Assembly (NCBI GenBank): GCA_035551355.1
Contig: DASZNF010000017.1
Location: 1-64,000, forward strand
Reading direction: 5' to 3'
DNA from: DATATV01 sp035551355
GTDB lineage: Bacteria > Actinomycetota > Actinomycetes > Mycobacteriales > Pseudonocardiaceae
DNA: 64,000 nucleotides
How positions within the stretch are numbered: the stretch's first letter is position 1; every line of letters starts with the position of its first letter. A program made the translations under genes and the position numbers. The notes beneath the pieces were generated by a model. The model was given only the letters and a program-made list of their open reading frames with translations, did not search any database and was not told the DNA's origin. Below are positions 32,249-41,261 of the stretch, piece after piece.

Positions 32249-32698
32249 TCAGACCGCGGGCGGGCGAGCCTCGAACGGCGTGGACAACACCACCGTGGTG
32301 CTGGTCGACACGTTGGCCTGCTCCCGGATCTGCCGCAGCAGATCCTCCAGCCCGCCGGGCGAGGCCACCCGGACCAGCAGTACGTAGGACACGTCCCCGG
32401 CCACCGAGTAACACGACTCGATCTGCGGCATGTGCTGCAACCGGCTCGGATAGTCGTCCGGCGCGGCCGGGTCGATCGGCTTGAGCGAGATCAACGCGGT
32501 CAACGGCAACCCGACCTCGTCGTGGTTGACCCGCGCCGCGTAGCCGCGCACCACCCCGCGCTGCTCCAGCCGCCGCACCCGTTGGTGCACCGCGGACACG
32601 CTCAGCCCCACCCGCTCGGCCAGATCGGTCAGCGTGCACCGGCCGTCCACCAACAGCTCACGCATGATCGCCCGGTCGATCGCCTCAAGGCCGCTCAC
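32249..32698 (-). CDS. Lrp/AsnC-family transcriptional regulator
   Basis: 149 residues: N-terminal HTH (CTLTDLAERVGLSVSAVHQRVRRLEQRGVV) and C-terminal RAM domain (PLTALISLKPIDP...VAGDVSYVLLVRVASPGGLEDLL). Such regulators respond to amino acids. Start at GTG 32698, overlapping the stop of the Xaa-Pro peptidase gene by 4 bp. Coupling to a peptidase that releases amino acids suggests feedback on peptide or amino-acid supply (inference). Confidence 0.9.
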   Translation of the reverse strand: MSGLEAIDRAIMRELLVDGRCTLTDLAERVGLSVSAVHQRVRRLEQRGVVRGYAARVNHDEVGLPLTALISLKPIDPAAPDDYPSRLQHMPQIESCYSVAGDVSYVLLVRVASPGGLEDLLRQIREQANVSTSTTVVLSTPFEARPPAV

Positions 32699-33822
32699 AA
32701 CACCACCAGGTCGTGCGGCTGGTTGTTGACCGACTCCACGCCGTCCTCGGTGACCACCACGATGTCCTCGATCCGCGCACCCCACCGGCCGGCCTGGTAG
32801 ATGCCCGGCTCCACGGAGAACGCCATGCCCGGCTCCAGTGCGATGGTGTTGCCGCCCACGATGTAGGGCTCCTCGTGCACGTCCAGCCCGATGCCGTGCC
32901 CGGTGCGGTGGATGAAGTACTCGCCGAACCCGGCCTCGGCGATCACCGTGCGCGCCGCCGCGTCGATCGACTCGGCCGTCGCCCCCGGCCGCACCGCCGC
33001 CACGGCGGCGGCCTGGGCGGCCTGCAACACGGCGTAGGTGTCCCGCACATCGGCCTGGCTCGGCTCACCCAGCACGTAGGTGCGGGTGGAGTCGGAGTTG
33101 TAGCCCTCGGCGATCGGCCCGCCGATGTCCACCACCACCACGTCCCCGGCCTCGATGACCCGGTCGGACAGCTCGTGGTGCGGGCTGGCGCCATTCGCCG
33201 CGGAGCCGACGATCACGAACTCGGCCACGGTGTGCCCCTCGGCCACGATCGCCGCCGCGATGTCCGCGCCCACCTCGGCCTCGGTGCGACCCGGCCGCAG
33301 CCACTCGCCCACCCGGGCGTGCACCCGGTCGATCGCCGCGCCCGCCTTGCGCAGCGCGGCCACCTCGGCCGCGTCCTTGCGCATCCGCAGCTCCCGCAGC
33401 ACCGGACCGGCCAGCACCTGGGCCACCTCCGGCCGGTCGTCGCGCAGCCCGAACGCGTGCAGTGCGGGCGCCATGTCGCTCACCGCGACCCGCTTCGCGC
33501 TGCCGGTGCGCGCGTTGGCCAGCCGGAACGGGTCCTCCCCGTCCACCCAGGTCACCAGCTCCACGCCCAGCTCATCGGTCGGCACCTGCGCGTAGCCCGG
33601 GGCCTCCAGCTTGGGCACCACCAGCGCGGGCGTGCCGTCGGTGCCCGCCGCGGGCAGCACCAGGCAGGTCAGCCGCTCGAACGAGCCGCCTTCCGCGCCC
33701 AGCAGGTAGCGCAGGTCCGAACCCGGCGCGATCAGCAGTGCGTCCACCCCGGCCCGCGCGGCGGCCGCCGCGGCCCGTTCCAGCCGGGCTCGCAGCACCG
33801 ACACGTCCAGTTCCGATGACAT
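32695..33822 (-). CDS. M24B Xaa-Pro peptidase (PepQ/PepE-like)
   Basis: 375 residues, the size of mycobacterial PepE (Rv2089c), which has the same neighbour, a 5'-3' exonuclease gene. The pita-bread fold metal ligands are readable: Asp in VVVVDIGGPIAEGY, Asp in NSDSTRTY, His in HRTGHGIGLDVHEEP, Glu in FSVEPGIY and Glu in GARIEDIVVV. The enzyme removes amino acids from X-Pro dipeptides or the N-terminus of X-Pro peptides. The N-terminal creatinase-like domain occupies about residues 1-135. Operonic with the Lrp regulator. Confidence 0.93.
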   Translation of the reverse strand: MSSELDVSVLRARLERAAAAAARAGVDALLIAPGSDLRYLLGAEGGSFERLTCLVLPAAGTDGTPALVVPKLEAPGYAQVPTDELGVELVTWVDGEDPFRLANARTGSAKRVAVSDMAPALHAFGLRDDRPEVAQVLAGPVLRELRMRKDAAEVAALRKAGAAIDRVHARVGEWLRPGRTEAEVGADIAAAIVAEGHTVAEFVIVGSAANGASPHHELSDRVIEAGDVVVVDIGGPIAEGYNSDSTRTYVLGEPSQADVRDTYAVLQAAQAAAVAAVRPGATAESIDAAARTVIAEAGFGEYFIHRTGHGIGLDVHEEPYIVGGNTIALEPGMAFSVEPGIYQAGRWGARIEDIVVVTEDGVESVNNQPHDLVVL

Positions 33823-33958
33823 GTCAGCAGCCTAGACGTTGACCATGTCCGGCACCGCGTCGCCAAACGCGATCGTGACCACTCCCGCGCGCTGCCGCTC
33901 CCCCGCGCACCCGGTCGCATAAGGTGACCCGTCGCCGTGTCACCGAGAGGACCCGATC

Positions 33959-34900
33959 GTGACCACCCAGCGCCCACTCGTCCTGTTGGACTCCGCCAGC
34001 CTGTACTTCCGCGCCTACTACGCGCTGCCCGACTCGATGACCGCGCCGGACGGCACCTCGATCAACGCGGTGCGCGGCTTCGCCGACACCATCGCCCGCA
34101 TCCTGCTCGACCGCAGGCCGGCCCGGCTGGTGGCCTGCCTGGACGCGGACTGGCGGCCGGCGTTCCGGGTGGCCGCACTGCCCAGCTACAAGGCGCACCG
34201 GGTGGCCGACGAGGCGGCCAACGCCGAGGAAGTCCCGGACACGCTGTCCCCGCAGGTGCCGATCATCCTGGACCTGCTGGCCGCGGCCGGCCTGGCCACC
34301 GCGGAGGCCGCCGGCTACGAGGCCGACGACGTGATCGGCACCCTGGCCACCCGGGAGTCCGACGCCCCGGTCGAGGTGATCACCGGCGACCGCGACCTGT
34401 TCCAGCTGGTCCGCGAGACCCCCACCCCGGTGAAGGTGATCTACGTCGGCAAGGGCTGGGCCAAGGCCGAGGTGCTCGGCCCGGCCGAACTGGCGCAGCG
34501 CTACGACCTGCCCGAAGACAACCCCGGCCCGGCCTACGCCGACATGGCCACGCTGCGCGGCGACCCCTCCGACGGCCTGCCCGGCGTGGCCGGCATCGGC
34601 GAGAAGACCGCGGCCAAGCTGATCCGTGAGTTCGGCCGGCTGGAGGCGCTGCTGCCCGCCGCGGCGAAGGGCGACCCGCGCATCCCGCTGCGGGCCCGCA
34701 CCTCCCTGGTCAACTCGGCCGAGTACCTGGCCGCCGCCCCCGGCGTGGTCCGGGTGGCGACCGACGCGCCGATCGACCAGCCGCGCTCGGACGTGCTCGG
34801 CGGCGGTGTCGCCGACCCGGACGCCTACGCCGAGCTGCGCGAACGCTGGGGCCTTTCCACCTCGGCCGACCGGCTGGCCGCCGCCCTGGACAAGGTCTGA
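33959..34900 (+). CDS. 5'-3' exonuclease (PolA N-terminal/FEN-like)
   Basis: 313 residues, a stand-alone version of the 5'-nuclease domain of DNA polymerase I, orthologous by context to Rv2090. It has LLDSASLYFRAYYALPDSM (metal-binding Asp and helical clamp), YEADDVIGTLA and VITGDRDLFQLV (metal-binding acidic clusters) and the H3TH DNA-binding segment SDGLPGVAGIGEKTAAKLI. It would remove RNA primers or flap structures. GTG 33959 has a GAGAGGA site. Divergent from the Xaa-Pro peptidase across about 136 bp containing a possible ATAAGGT -10 element. Confidence 0.93.
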   Translation: MTTQRPLVLLDSASLYFRAYYALPDSMTAPDGTSINAVRGFADTIARILLDRRPARLVACLDADWRPAFRVAALPSYKAHRVADEAANAEEVPDTLSPQVPIILDLLAAAGLATAEAAGYEADDVIGTLATRESDAPVEVITGDRDLFQLVRETPTPVKVIYVGKGWAKAEVLGPAELAQRYDLPEDNPGPAYADMATLRGDPSDGLPGVAGIGEKTAAKLIREFGRLEALLPAAAKGDPRIPLRARTSLVNSAEYLAAAPGVVRVATDAPIDQPRSDVLGGGVADPDAYAELRERWGLSTSADRLAAALDKV

Positions 34901-34939
34901 GCCGGGGCCGGACCTGCGTTCGCGGCCCGGTCCCGGCTC
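34899..34939. terminator. Bidirectional hairpin terminator
   Basis: Arms 34899-34911 (GAGCCGGGGCCGG) and 34927-34939 (CCGGTCCCGGCTC) pair over 13 positions with one G-T, loop of 15 nt. It spans the stop codons of the convergent exonuclease and Eis-like genes. There is no T-run, as is common in GC-rich actinobacteria. Confidence 0.65.
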
Positions 34940-36137
34940 AGAATCCGGTGCCGACCCAGGGCACCACGGCCGTGGTGAACAGCTGGTCGGCCACGCGCAG
35001 CGCCGCCGGGTCCAGCACGTCCAGCCGCCCCACCTCGGCGAGCATGCTCGCCCGGGTGTCCCCCAGGTACAGCGCGCTCAGGGTGTCCACGTCCAGGGCC
35101 AGCTGCGCGGGCGCCTCGGTGCGGATGACCTTGTCCGGCCCGATCTGGTAGCGGCCCGCGTTCCCCGGCAGCAGCGCGTCCCGTACCTCGATCACCACCG
35201 ACTCGGCCCCGCCGTAGTCGCGCGCGGCCAGCGCGGCCGGCACGTCCACCAGCCGCAGCCACAGGTCGTCGTCCATCCGGTCCACCCTGACCGTGCGGCG
35301 GTCGACCAGCAGCCACTCCACCGCCTCGTCCACCGGCCGGTCCCAGGCCCTGATCCGGCTGACCAGGTCGACAGACAGCAGATAGCGCCACAGCCCGGCC
35401 CAGGCCAGTGGCGAAGCGGTGTGGAAGTCGAAGATGTCCAGCACTCCGCCGTCATCCTCCGAACCGGCCGCGTAGATCACGTACCCGTCGTCACCGTCCG
35501 GGCCGGTGTGCACCGCGCCCACCGTGTTGGTGCCGTGGTTGGCCACCCAGACCTGGCTGTTCGCCCACAGGTAGGCCGGCCGGCGCACCTGTCCCGGCCG
35601 CCGCGAGTCGATCCGCTCGTGCGTCGCACTCACCTGCTCCCACAGCTTGTCCCCGGTGACCATCCGCACCGAGCCACCGGCGGGCACCTCTGGGCGCAGC
35701 GCCGCGCGCCGGCTGTCCACCGTGTACGAGCGCTCCCGCGCGGCCACCCCGTAGCCGAACCGGCCGTAGATCATCGCCTCGCTGGCGTGCAGCACCGCGA
35801 CCGGCTCGGCCAACGTGGACAGCTGGGCCCGCATCAGCTCGGTCAGCACCCCGCGCCGGGTGTGGTCGGCCCGCACACCCACCCGGGACACCAGCGCAGC
35901 GGGCACTCGCCGGCCGCCGGGCACCGACAGCTCCGAGGGGTAGGACAGCGCGGTGCCCACCACCTCGTCGCCGGCCAGCGTGCCGAACACCCGGCCCGGT
36001 TCGTAGGAGGGCGCGATCTTGGCCCAGTTCTCGTCCGAGTCGGGCGTGCGGTGCAGACACCGGACGAACAGTTCGTTGGCGGCGCGGTACTCGGTGGGCT
36101 GCAGGACGCGGGTCTGATAAGCAGTCACGGCGGCCAT
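34938..36137 (-). CDS. Eis-like GNAT acetyltransferase with SCP2-type C-terminal domain
   Basis: 399 residues, the length of Mycobacterium Eis (enhanced intracellular survival) homologues. It has an N-terminal GNAT domain (VSRVGVRADHTRRGVLTELM acetyl-CoA loop), a second GNAT-like fold in the middle, and a C-terminal sterol-carrier-like domain. It ends with Phe, whose carboxylate acts as catalytic base in Eis; the middle SEAMIYGRFGYGVA holds the conserved Tyr. Eis enzymes acetylate aminoglycosides at several amines and also Lys side chains. The native role here is unknown. Located between the exonuclease and the DUF4333 gene, an addition relative to M. tuberculosis. Confidence 0.9.
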   Translation of the reverse strand: MAAVTAYQTRVLQPTEYRAANELFVRCLHRTPDSDENWAKIAPSYEPGRVFGTLAGDEVVGTALSYPSELSVPGGRRVPAALVSRVGVRADHTRRGVLTELMRAQLSTLAEPVAVLHASEAMIYGRFGYGVAARERSYTVDSRRAALRPEVPAGGSVRMVTGDKLWEQVSATHERIDSRRPGQVRRPAYLWANSQVWVANHGTNTVGAVHTGPDGDDGYVIYAAGSEDDGGVLDIFDFHTASPLAWAGLWRYLLSVDLVSRIRAWDRPVDEAVEWLLVDRRTVRVDRMDDDLWLRLVDVPAALAARDYGGAESVVIEVRDALLPGNAGRYQIGPDKVIRTEAPAQLALDVDTLSALYLGDTRASMLAEVGRLDVLDPAALRVADQLFTTAVVPWVGTGF

Positions 36138-36181
36138 GCTTACGCACGACCGCGTTGACTCGCCACTGCTTTAGGCCCTGA

Positions 36182-36922
36182 CTAGGACGGCTGCGCCACC
36201 TGGTACTGGCCGTCGGAGGTCTTCACCGTGATCTGCACCTGCTTCTGCTGACCGTCGATGGTCGCGGTGCAGGTGAACGTGTTGCCGACCGACACCGACT
36301 CGTTGGCCGGGCAGGTCACCGCGGTCACGTTCAGCTTGTAGTCGGTCTTGAGGATGTTGCTGACCCCGTCCTGCATGGCGGTCTGGTCCAGCACCTTCTT
36401 GTTGAACCAGCCCGGCGTGACGAAGCCCAGCACCGCCACCGCCGCGACCAGCACGACGACCACGGCCACGATCGCCCACAGCATCCCGCGCTTCTTGGGC
36501 GGCGCCCCCGGGCCGGGGAACCCGCCCGGCGGCTGGCCGTAGGGCTGCTGACCGGGGTACTGGCCGTACGGCGACTGGCCCGGGTACTGCTGGGGCGGCT
36601 GCCCGTACTGCGGCTGGCCGTAGGGCTGCTGGTTCGGATCCGGCTGGCCATAGGGCTGCGGCTGGTTGGGGTCGGGCTGGCCATAGGGCGAAGGCTGGTT
36701 CGGGTCGGGCTGGCCGTATCCGGGCGGCGGCTGACCATAGCCGGGGTGCTGACCAGGCGGCGGCTGGTAGGCCGGCGGCTGACCGTAGGGCTGCGGCTGC
36801 CCGTATCCCGGCTGCTGGGCCGGGAAGTCCCCCGAACCCGGCTGCGGTCCCCCGTAGGTGGGTTGCTGACCCCAGGGCTGCTGCGGGTCGTTCCCTCCGG
36901 GCGGACCGTAGGGGCTGGTCAT
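36182..36922 (-). CDS. DUF4333 membrane protein with Pro/Gln/Gly/Tyr-rich N-terminus
   Basis: 246 residues, matching the mycobacterial gene next to helY (Rv2091c) in position and type. Residues 1-140 are a low-complexity PYGQP-rich cytoplasmic tail with three consecutive copies of a 9-residue YGQPDPNQP-type unit. A single membrane helix (LWAIVAVVVVLVAAVAVLGFV) and an extracellular DUF4333 domain follow (VTAVTCPANESVSVGNTF, with two Cys, then DGQQKQVQITV). Function unknown. Strong GGAGG ribosome-binding site before ATG 36922. Confidence 0.85.
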   Translation of the reverse strand: MTSPYGPPGGNDPQQPWGQQPTYGGPQPGSGDFPAQQPGYGQPQPYGQPPAYQPPPGQHPGYGQPPPGYGQPDPNQPSPYGQPDPNQPQPYGQPDPNQQPYGQPQYGQPPQQYPGQSPYGQYPGQQPYGQPPGGFPGPGAPPKKRGMLWAIVAVVVVLVAAVAVLGFVTPGWFNKKVLDQTAMQDGVSNILKTDYKLNVTAVTCPANESVSVGNTFTCTATIDGQQKQVQITVKTSDGQYQVAQPS

Positions 36923-37135
36923 CGTGTGCCTCCGGGATCGGGCTGGAAACAACTCTCACATCGGTGCTGCGTTACGCCGGGCAGGCCCGGACAGACCCAG
37001 TCCTACCACCACGCCGGGCGTTGGTGTGAACCGTGTCGCGGACGATCAAACCACGAGCTCCCGGCCCGGCCCCAGGGACCCGACCAACGTTCATCTTCCA
37101 GCACGACCCGCGGGCCACCGCGGTTCACCAGGGCC

Positions 37136-39853
37136 TCACATCGTGACCGTCGCGACCACACCCCGGCGGATCGCCACCACCGCCGCCGCGGCCGCCGCGC
37201 CCACCGGATCGCCACTGCCCAGCACCCCGCCGATCTGGTCCAGCAGGTCGATCACCTGCCGGCACCAGCGCACGAAATCCCCGGCGGAAAGCTCCTGCCC
37301 GTTCTGCTCGGCGGTGTTGAGCACCTTCTCCAGCGCCTCGCCCCGCGCCCACCGGTACACCGGCCAGGCGAACCCGGCATCCGGCTCCCGGGTCCGGTCC
37401 AGCCGGTGCCGCCGCTCGTCCTCCTCAAGGTTGACCCACAGCTTCGCGGTCGCGGCCAGCGCCTCGGTCACCCGCCCGGCCGGCACCCGCGCCTCCGACG
37501 GCCCGTCCCGCCGCGACTCGTACACCAGCGCCGACACCACCGCGGCCAGCTCCGGCGGCTCCAGGTTGCGCCACACCTCGTTGCGCAGGCACTCCGCGGC
37601 CAGCAGATCCGACTCCCCGTACAACCGGGCCAGCCGCCTGCCGTGCGCGGTCACCCCCTTGCCGTCGGCCAGGTAGCCCCGCTCGGTCAGCAACGCGCGA
37701 ATCCGGTCGAACGCCCGGACCAGCGAGTGCGTGGTCGCCGCCACCCGCTGTCGCAACTGCTCGGTCTCGGCGGCCAGCCTGCGGTGCCGCTCGGCCCACC
37801 GGGCATGCGCCTCCCGGTCGTCACAGCCGTGGCACGGGTGGGCCCGCATGGCCCGGCGCAGCGCGCCCAGTTCCGCGTCGTCGGCCGCGTTCGACCGTCG
37901 CCGCTCCCGGCCCGGCGCCACGATCCCGGTCTCGCGCAGGCCGGCGGCCAGATCCCGGCGCGACTTGGGCGAGCGCACGTCCACCTGCTTGGGCAGTTTC
38001 ATCCGGCCCAGCGCGGTGACCGGCGTGGGGAAATCGCTCAGCGACAGCCGCCCGGCCCACCGGTCCTCGGTGACCACCAGCGGGTCCACCCCCGGATCGA
38101 TCACCACGGCCAGCCCGGACCGCCGGCCCGAGGGCACCGCGATCACGTCGCCCTTGCGCAGCCGCTCCAGCGACTCCGCCGTCTCCGCCCGCCGGCTCGC
38201 GGTGTTCTGCCGGGCCAGGAACTTCTCCCGCTCGGACACCTTCCGGCGCAGCTCGGCGTACTCGGGGAAATCCCCGAGGTGACAGGTCATCGCCTCGGCG
38301 TAGCCGGCCAGCGCCTCGTTGTTGCGCTCGATCCGCCGGGACAGCCCGACCACCGAACGGTCGGCCTGGAACTGGGCGAAGGACTGTTCCAGCAGCTCCC
38401 GGGCCTGCTCGGCGCCCACCCGGGAGACCAGGTTGACCGCCATGTTGTAGCCCGGCCGGAACGACGAGCGCAGCGGATAGGTGCGGGTGGAGGCCAGCCC
38501 GGCGACCTGTTTGGGGTCCACCCCCGGCTGCCAGAGCACCACCGCGTGGCCCTCCACGTCGATGCCCCGCCGCCCGGCCCGGCCGGTGAGCTGGGTGTAC
38601 TCCCCCGGAGTCAGGTCGACGTGCGCCTCGCCGTTGTACTTGACCAGCCGCTCCAGCACCACCGTGCGGGCCGGCATGTTGATGCCGAGGGCCAGCGTCT
38701 CGGTGGCGAACACGACCTTCACCAGGCCGCGCACGAACAGCTCCTCGACGGTCTCCTTGAACATCGGCAGCAGCCCGGCGTGGTGGCTGGCGATGCCCCG
38801 TTCCAGCGCCTCCCGCCACTCCCAGTAGCCCAGCACGCCCAGATCGCCCTGCGGCAGGTCGGCGGTCCGCCGGTCCACGACGGCCCGGATCTGGTCCTGC
38901 TCCTCGGCCGTGGTCAGCCGCAGCCCGGAGCGGGTGCACTGCTCCACCGCGGCCGCGCACCCGGCCCGGCTGAACACGAACACGATGGCCGGCAACAACC
39001 CGGCCGGGTCCAGCTTCTCCACCACCTCGACCCGGGTGGTCGGCCGGAACCGCGGTCCGCCCCCGCCGCCGCGCCGCCCGCGCCCCCACGGCGCCTGCAG
39101 CCGGGCCAGTTCCTCGGTGCGGCGCACCAACCGCGGGTTGATCGCCAGGTGGCCCTCCCGGTTCTCCCCCGCGAACAGGTCCATCAGCCGCCCGGACACC
39201 ATCATGTGCTGCCACAACGGCACCGGCCGGTGCTCGTCCACCACGACCGTGGTGTCCCCGCGCACCTCGACCAGCCACTCGCCGAACTCCTCGGCGTTGG
39301 ACACCGTGGCCGACAGGCTGACCAGCCGCACCTGGTCGGGCAGGTGCAGGATGACCTCCTCCCACACCGCGCCGCGGAACCGGTCGGCCAGGTAGTGCAC
39401 CTCGTCCATCACCACGTAGCCAAGGCCGCGCAGGGTGCCCGAGCCCGCGTAGAGCATGTTGCGCAGCACCTCGGTGGTCATCACCACCACCGGCGCGTCC
39501 CCGTTGATCGAGGTGTCCCCGGTGAGCAGGCCGACCTTGTCCGCGCCGTAGCGGGCGGTCAGGTCGGCGTACTTCTGGTTGGACAGCGCCTTGATCGGCG
39601 TGGTGTAGAAGCACTTTCCGCCCTCGGCCAGGGCCAGGTGGACGGCGAACTCCCCCACCACCGTCTTGCCCGCGCCGGTCGGCGCACAGACCAGCACGCC
39701 ATGGCCGGCCTCGAGAGCCTCGCACGCGGTGTGCTGGAACGGGTCCAGCTCGAAGGACAGCAGCGAGATGAACTCGGTCAGTTCCGGCATGCTGGCGCGT
39801 TGCCGGGCCGCCGAGTACGCCTCGGCCGGGGTACGCACGGGGCGATCAACCAC
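37136..39853 (-). CDS. helY: DEAD/DEAH-box helicase HelY (Ski2/Mtr4-like)
   Basis: 905 residues, like M. tuberculosis HelY (about 906). Start at GTG 39853 (VVDRPVRTPAEAYSAARQR); upstream frame lacks similarity. Motifs: Q-like LDPFQHTACEALEAG, Walker A APTGAGKTVVG, Ia TTPIKALSNQKY, II VVMDEVHYLADR, III SLSATVSN, V ALGINMPARTV, VI QLTGRAGRRGID. The C-terminal third is a DSHCT-like helical domain (VVSALVYESRRD). Related Ski2/Mtr4 enzymes unwind RNA with 3'-5' polarity and feed exonucleases. The real substrate of HelY is not established. In mycobacteria it adjoins tatC; here four unrelated features (MBL, PPOX, TetR genes) separate them. Confidence 0.94.
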   Translation of the reverse strand: MVDRPVRTPAEAYSAARQRASMPELTEFISLLSFELDPFQHTACEALEAGHGVLVCAPTGAGKTVVGEFAVHLALAEGGKCFYTTPIKALSNQKYADLTARYGADKVGLLTGDTSINGDAPVVVMTTEVLRNMLYAGSGTLRGLGYVVMDEVHYLADRFRGAVWEEVILHLPDQVRLVSLSATVSNAEEFGEWLVEVRGDTTVVVDEHRPVPLWQHMMVSGRLMDLFAGENREGHLAINPRLVRRTEELARLQAPWGRGRRGGGGGPRFRPTTRVEVVEKLDPAGLLPAIVFVFSRAGCAAAVEQCTRSGLRLTTAEEQDQIRAVVDRRTADLPQGDLGVLGYWEWREALERGIASHHAGLLPMFKETVEELFVRGLVKVVFATETLALGINMPARTVVLERLVKYNGEAHVDLTPGEYTQLTGRAGRRGIDVEGHAVVLWQPGVDPKQVAGLASTRTYPLRSSFRPGYNMAVNLVSRVGAEQARELLEQSFAQFQADRSVVGLSRRIERNNEALAGYAEAMTCHLGDFPEYAELRRKVSEREKFLARQNTASRRAETAESLERLRKGDVIAVPSGRRSGLAVVIDPGVDPLVVTEDRWAGRLSLSDFPTPVTALGRMKLPKQVDVRSPKSRRDLAAGLRETGIVAPGRERRRSNAADDAELGALRRAMRAHPCHGCDDREAHARWAERHRRLAAETEQLRQRVAATTHSLVRAFDRIRALLTERGYLADGKGVTAHGRRLARLYGESDLLAAECLRNEVWRNLEPPELAAVVSALVYESRRDGPSEARVPAGRVTEALAATAKLWVNLEEDERRHRLDRTREPDAGFAWPVYRWARGEALEKVLNTAEQNGQELSAGDFVRWCRQVIDLLDQIGGVLGSGDPVGAAAAAAVVAIRRGVVATVTM

Positions 39854-39962
39854 ACCCCCAGGTTTCCATACCGGACCGACATCGCGCCGCCTGGCCTGGT
39901 CGGACCGGTCATTGCGGGGGTGTGAACCGGCCGGTGCATGCGGTCCGGCGCACCTCTGGAGT

Positions 39963-40005
39963 GTTAATTTCACTTATCACTGAAGCTATCGTGACAGTAA
40001 GGTAC
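39963..40005. repeat. AT-rich repeated element, copy B
   Basis: Second copy of the element at 31776. It begins GTTAATTTCA, then CTTA and TCACTGAAGCTAT, and continues with a stretch that aligns with copy A apart from single-base changes. It lies in the divergent region between helY and the MBL-fold gene, 56 bp from ATG 40061, where it may act as a regulator site. Confidence 0.7.
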
Positions 40006-40060
40006 GCGCTCACCGTGAACTGACCACTCCGGGAGTCGCAGTCGTTCTAACGTCGAGTAC

Positions 40061-40795
40061 ATGGAGATCACCGAACTGCTGCCCCGGCAGCTACACCTGC
40101 TGCGCTTCCCCGTCGGCCAGGCCTACCTCTGGACCGACCCGAACGACATCACCCTGGTGGACACCGGCGTGCCCGGCCAGGGTGCGGCGATCGCCGCCGC
40201 CATCGAGGGCCTGGGCTACCGGCCCGGCCAGCTGGCCCGGATGGTGATCACCCACCATCACCAGGACCACGTCGGCTCGGCCGACGAGTTACGAAAACGC
40301 ACGGGCGCACCGGTGCTGGCGCACGCGGGCGACATCCCCTACATCCAGGCCGACATCCCGCCGCCCGATCCGGCGAGCGTGCTGCCGCCCGAGGAACTGG
40401 CCAAGTTGCGACAGATCCCGCCGGTCGACCCGGCCCCGCCGACCACGGTGGACCAGGCCATCGGTGACGGTGACCGGCTGGACTTCGGCGGCGGCGCGGT
40501 CGTCCTGTCGGTGCCTGGCCACACGCCCGGCAGCATCGCGCTGCACCTACCGGAGCACGGCGTGCTGTTCACCGGCGACACCGTGGCCTCCGCCGAGGGC
40601 CGGGTCATCCCCGGCGTGTTCAATGTGGACCGGGCGGGCGTGCTGGCCGCGTTACGCCGACTGTCCGAACTGGACATCGGGCTGGCCTGTTTCGGCCACG
40701 GGGAGCCGTTTTCCGGCGACGTGCCCGCCGCGTTACGGGCCGCCGCCGGATTACCAGCGCTGGATGGCCGGCGACCGACGATCGGCGGTCCGTGA
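40061..40795 (+). CDS. Metallo-beta-lactamase-fold hydrolase
   Basis: 244 residues, a compact glyoxalase II-like MBL protein: TLVDTGVPGQGAAI, metal-binding HHHQDHVG, PGHTPGSIALHL, LFTGDTVASAEG and the final FGHGEPFSGD provide all five metal ligands. Substrates are usually thioesters or lactones. Its upstream region contains the AT-rich element. The PPOX gene converges on it at 45 bp. Confidence 0.9.
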   Translation: MEITELLPRQLHLLRFPVGQAYLWTDPNDITLVDTGVPGQGAAIAAAIEGLGYRPGQLARMVITHHHQDHVGSADELRKRTGAPVLAHAGDIPYIQADIPPPDPASVLPPEELAKLRQIPPVDPAPPTTVDQAIGDGDRLDFGGGAVVLSVPGHTPGSIALHLPEHGVLFTGDTVASAEGRVIPGVFNVDRAGVLAALRRLSELDIGLACFGHGEPFSGDVPAALRAAAGLPALDGRRPTIGGP

Positions 40796-40839
40796 TCAGC
40801 GTGAGGTGATGAACAGGTCCGTGGCCGGCGCGAGGTTGA

Positions 40840-41244
40840 TCAGCGGTGGGCGCTGCCGTAGATCGAGTCGGCTTCGACGGTCAGCAGCAGCCGGGTCCCG
40901 CCGTGGTCGCCGAACCCGGGGTACGGGCGGCCCAGGTACTTCTGCGAGATCTCGTCGATGCTCTCCTGGCCACCCTCGGTGGTGGACGCGACCACCCGGC
41001 CGCGGATGCCGTAGTAGCGGGTGATGTTCTCCGGGTCGGCCACGTTCACCGAGATCCGCGGGTCCCGGGTGAGGTTGCGGTCCTTCTGCATGCCCGCGAC
41101 CACATTGAGCACGAGGTGCTCGCCGTCGGTGGTCACCCAGGTCTCGGTCACCTGCGGCGAACCGTCGGGCATCACGGTGGCGACGAAGCACGGGCTGGGC
41201 TTGCGCAGCAGGTCCAGCAGTCCGTCGGGCAGCGGAACAGGCAC
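40840..41244 (-). CDS. PPOX-class F420-dependent oxidoreductase-like protein
   Basis: 134 residues, split-barrel flavin/F420 family. PSPCFVATVMPDGSPQVTETWV is the N-terminal strand pair, HLVLNVVAGMQKDRNLTRDP carries the phosphate-binding K-x-R-N-L-x-R-D-P motif typical of F420 binders, and NITRYYGIRGRVV follows. Start GTG 41244 with GGAG at 5 bp. Two adjacent copies of a 14-bp partial palindrome lie 18 bp upstream, so expression is probably regulated. Confidence 0.85.
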   Translation of the reverse strand: MPVPLPDGLLDLLRKPSPCFVATVMPDGSPQVTETWVTTDGEHLVLNVVAGMQKDRNLTRDPRISVNVADPENITRYYGIRGRVVASTTEGGQESIDEISQKYLGRPYPGFGDHGGTRLLLTVEADSIYGSAHR

Positions 41245-41261
41245 AGCGACTCCTCTATTTT

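Noticed and set aside
36746..39925. 1059-codon open frame on the + strand opposite helY
   Set aside because: Product is His/Arg/Gln/Pro-rich without domain similarity, and it is the antisense shadow of the intact HelY helicase with all motifs on the other strand.
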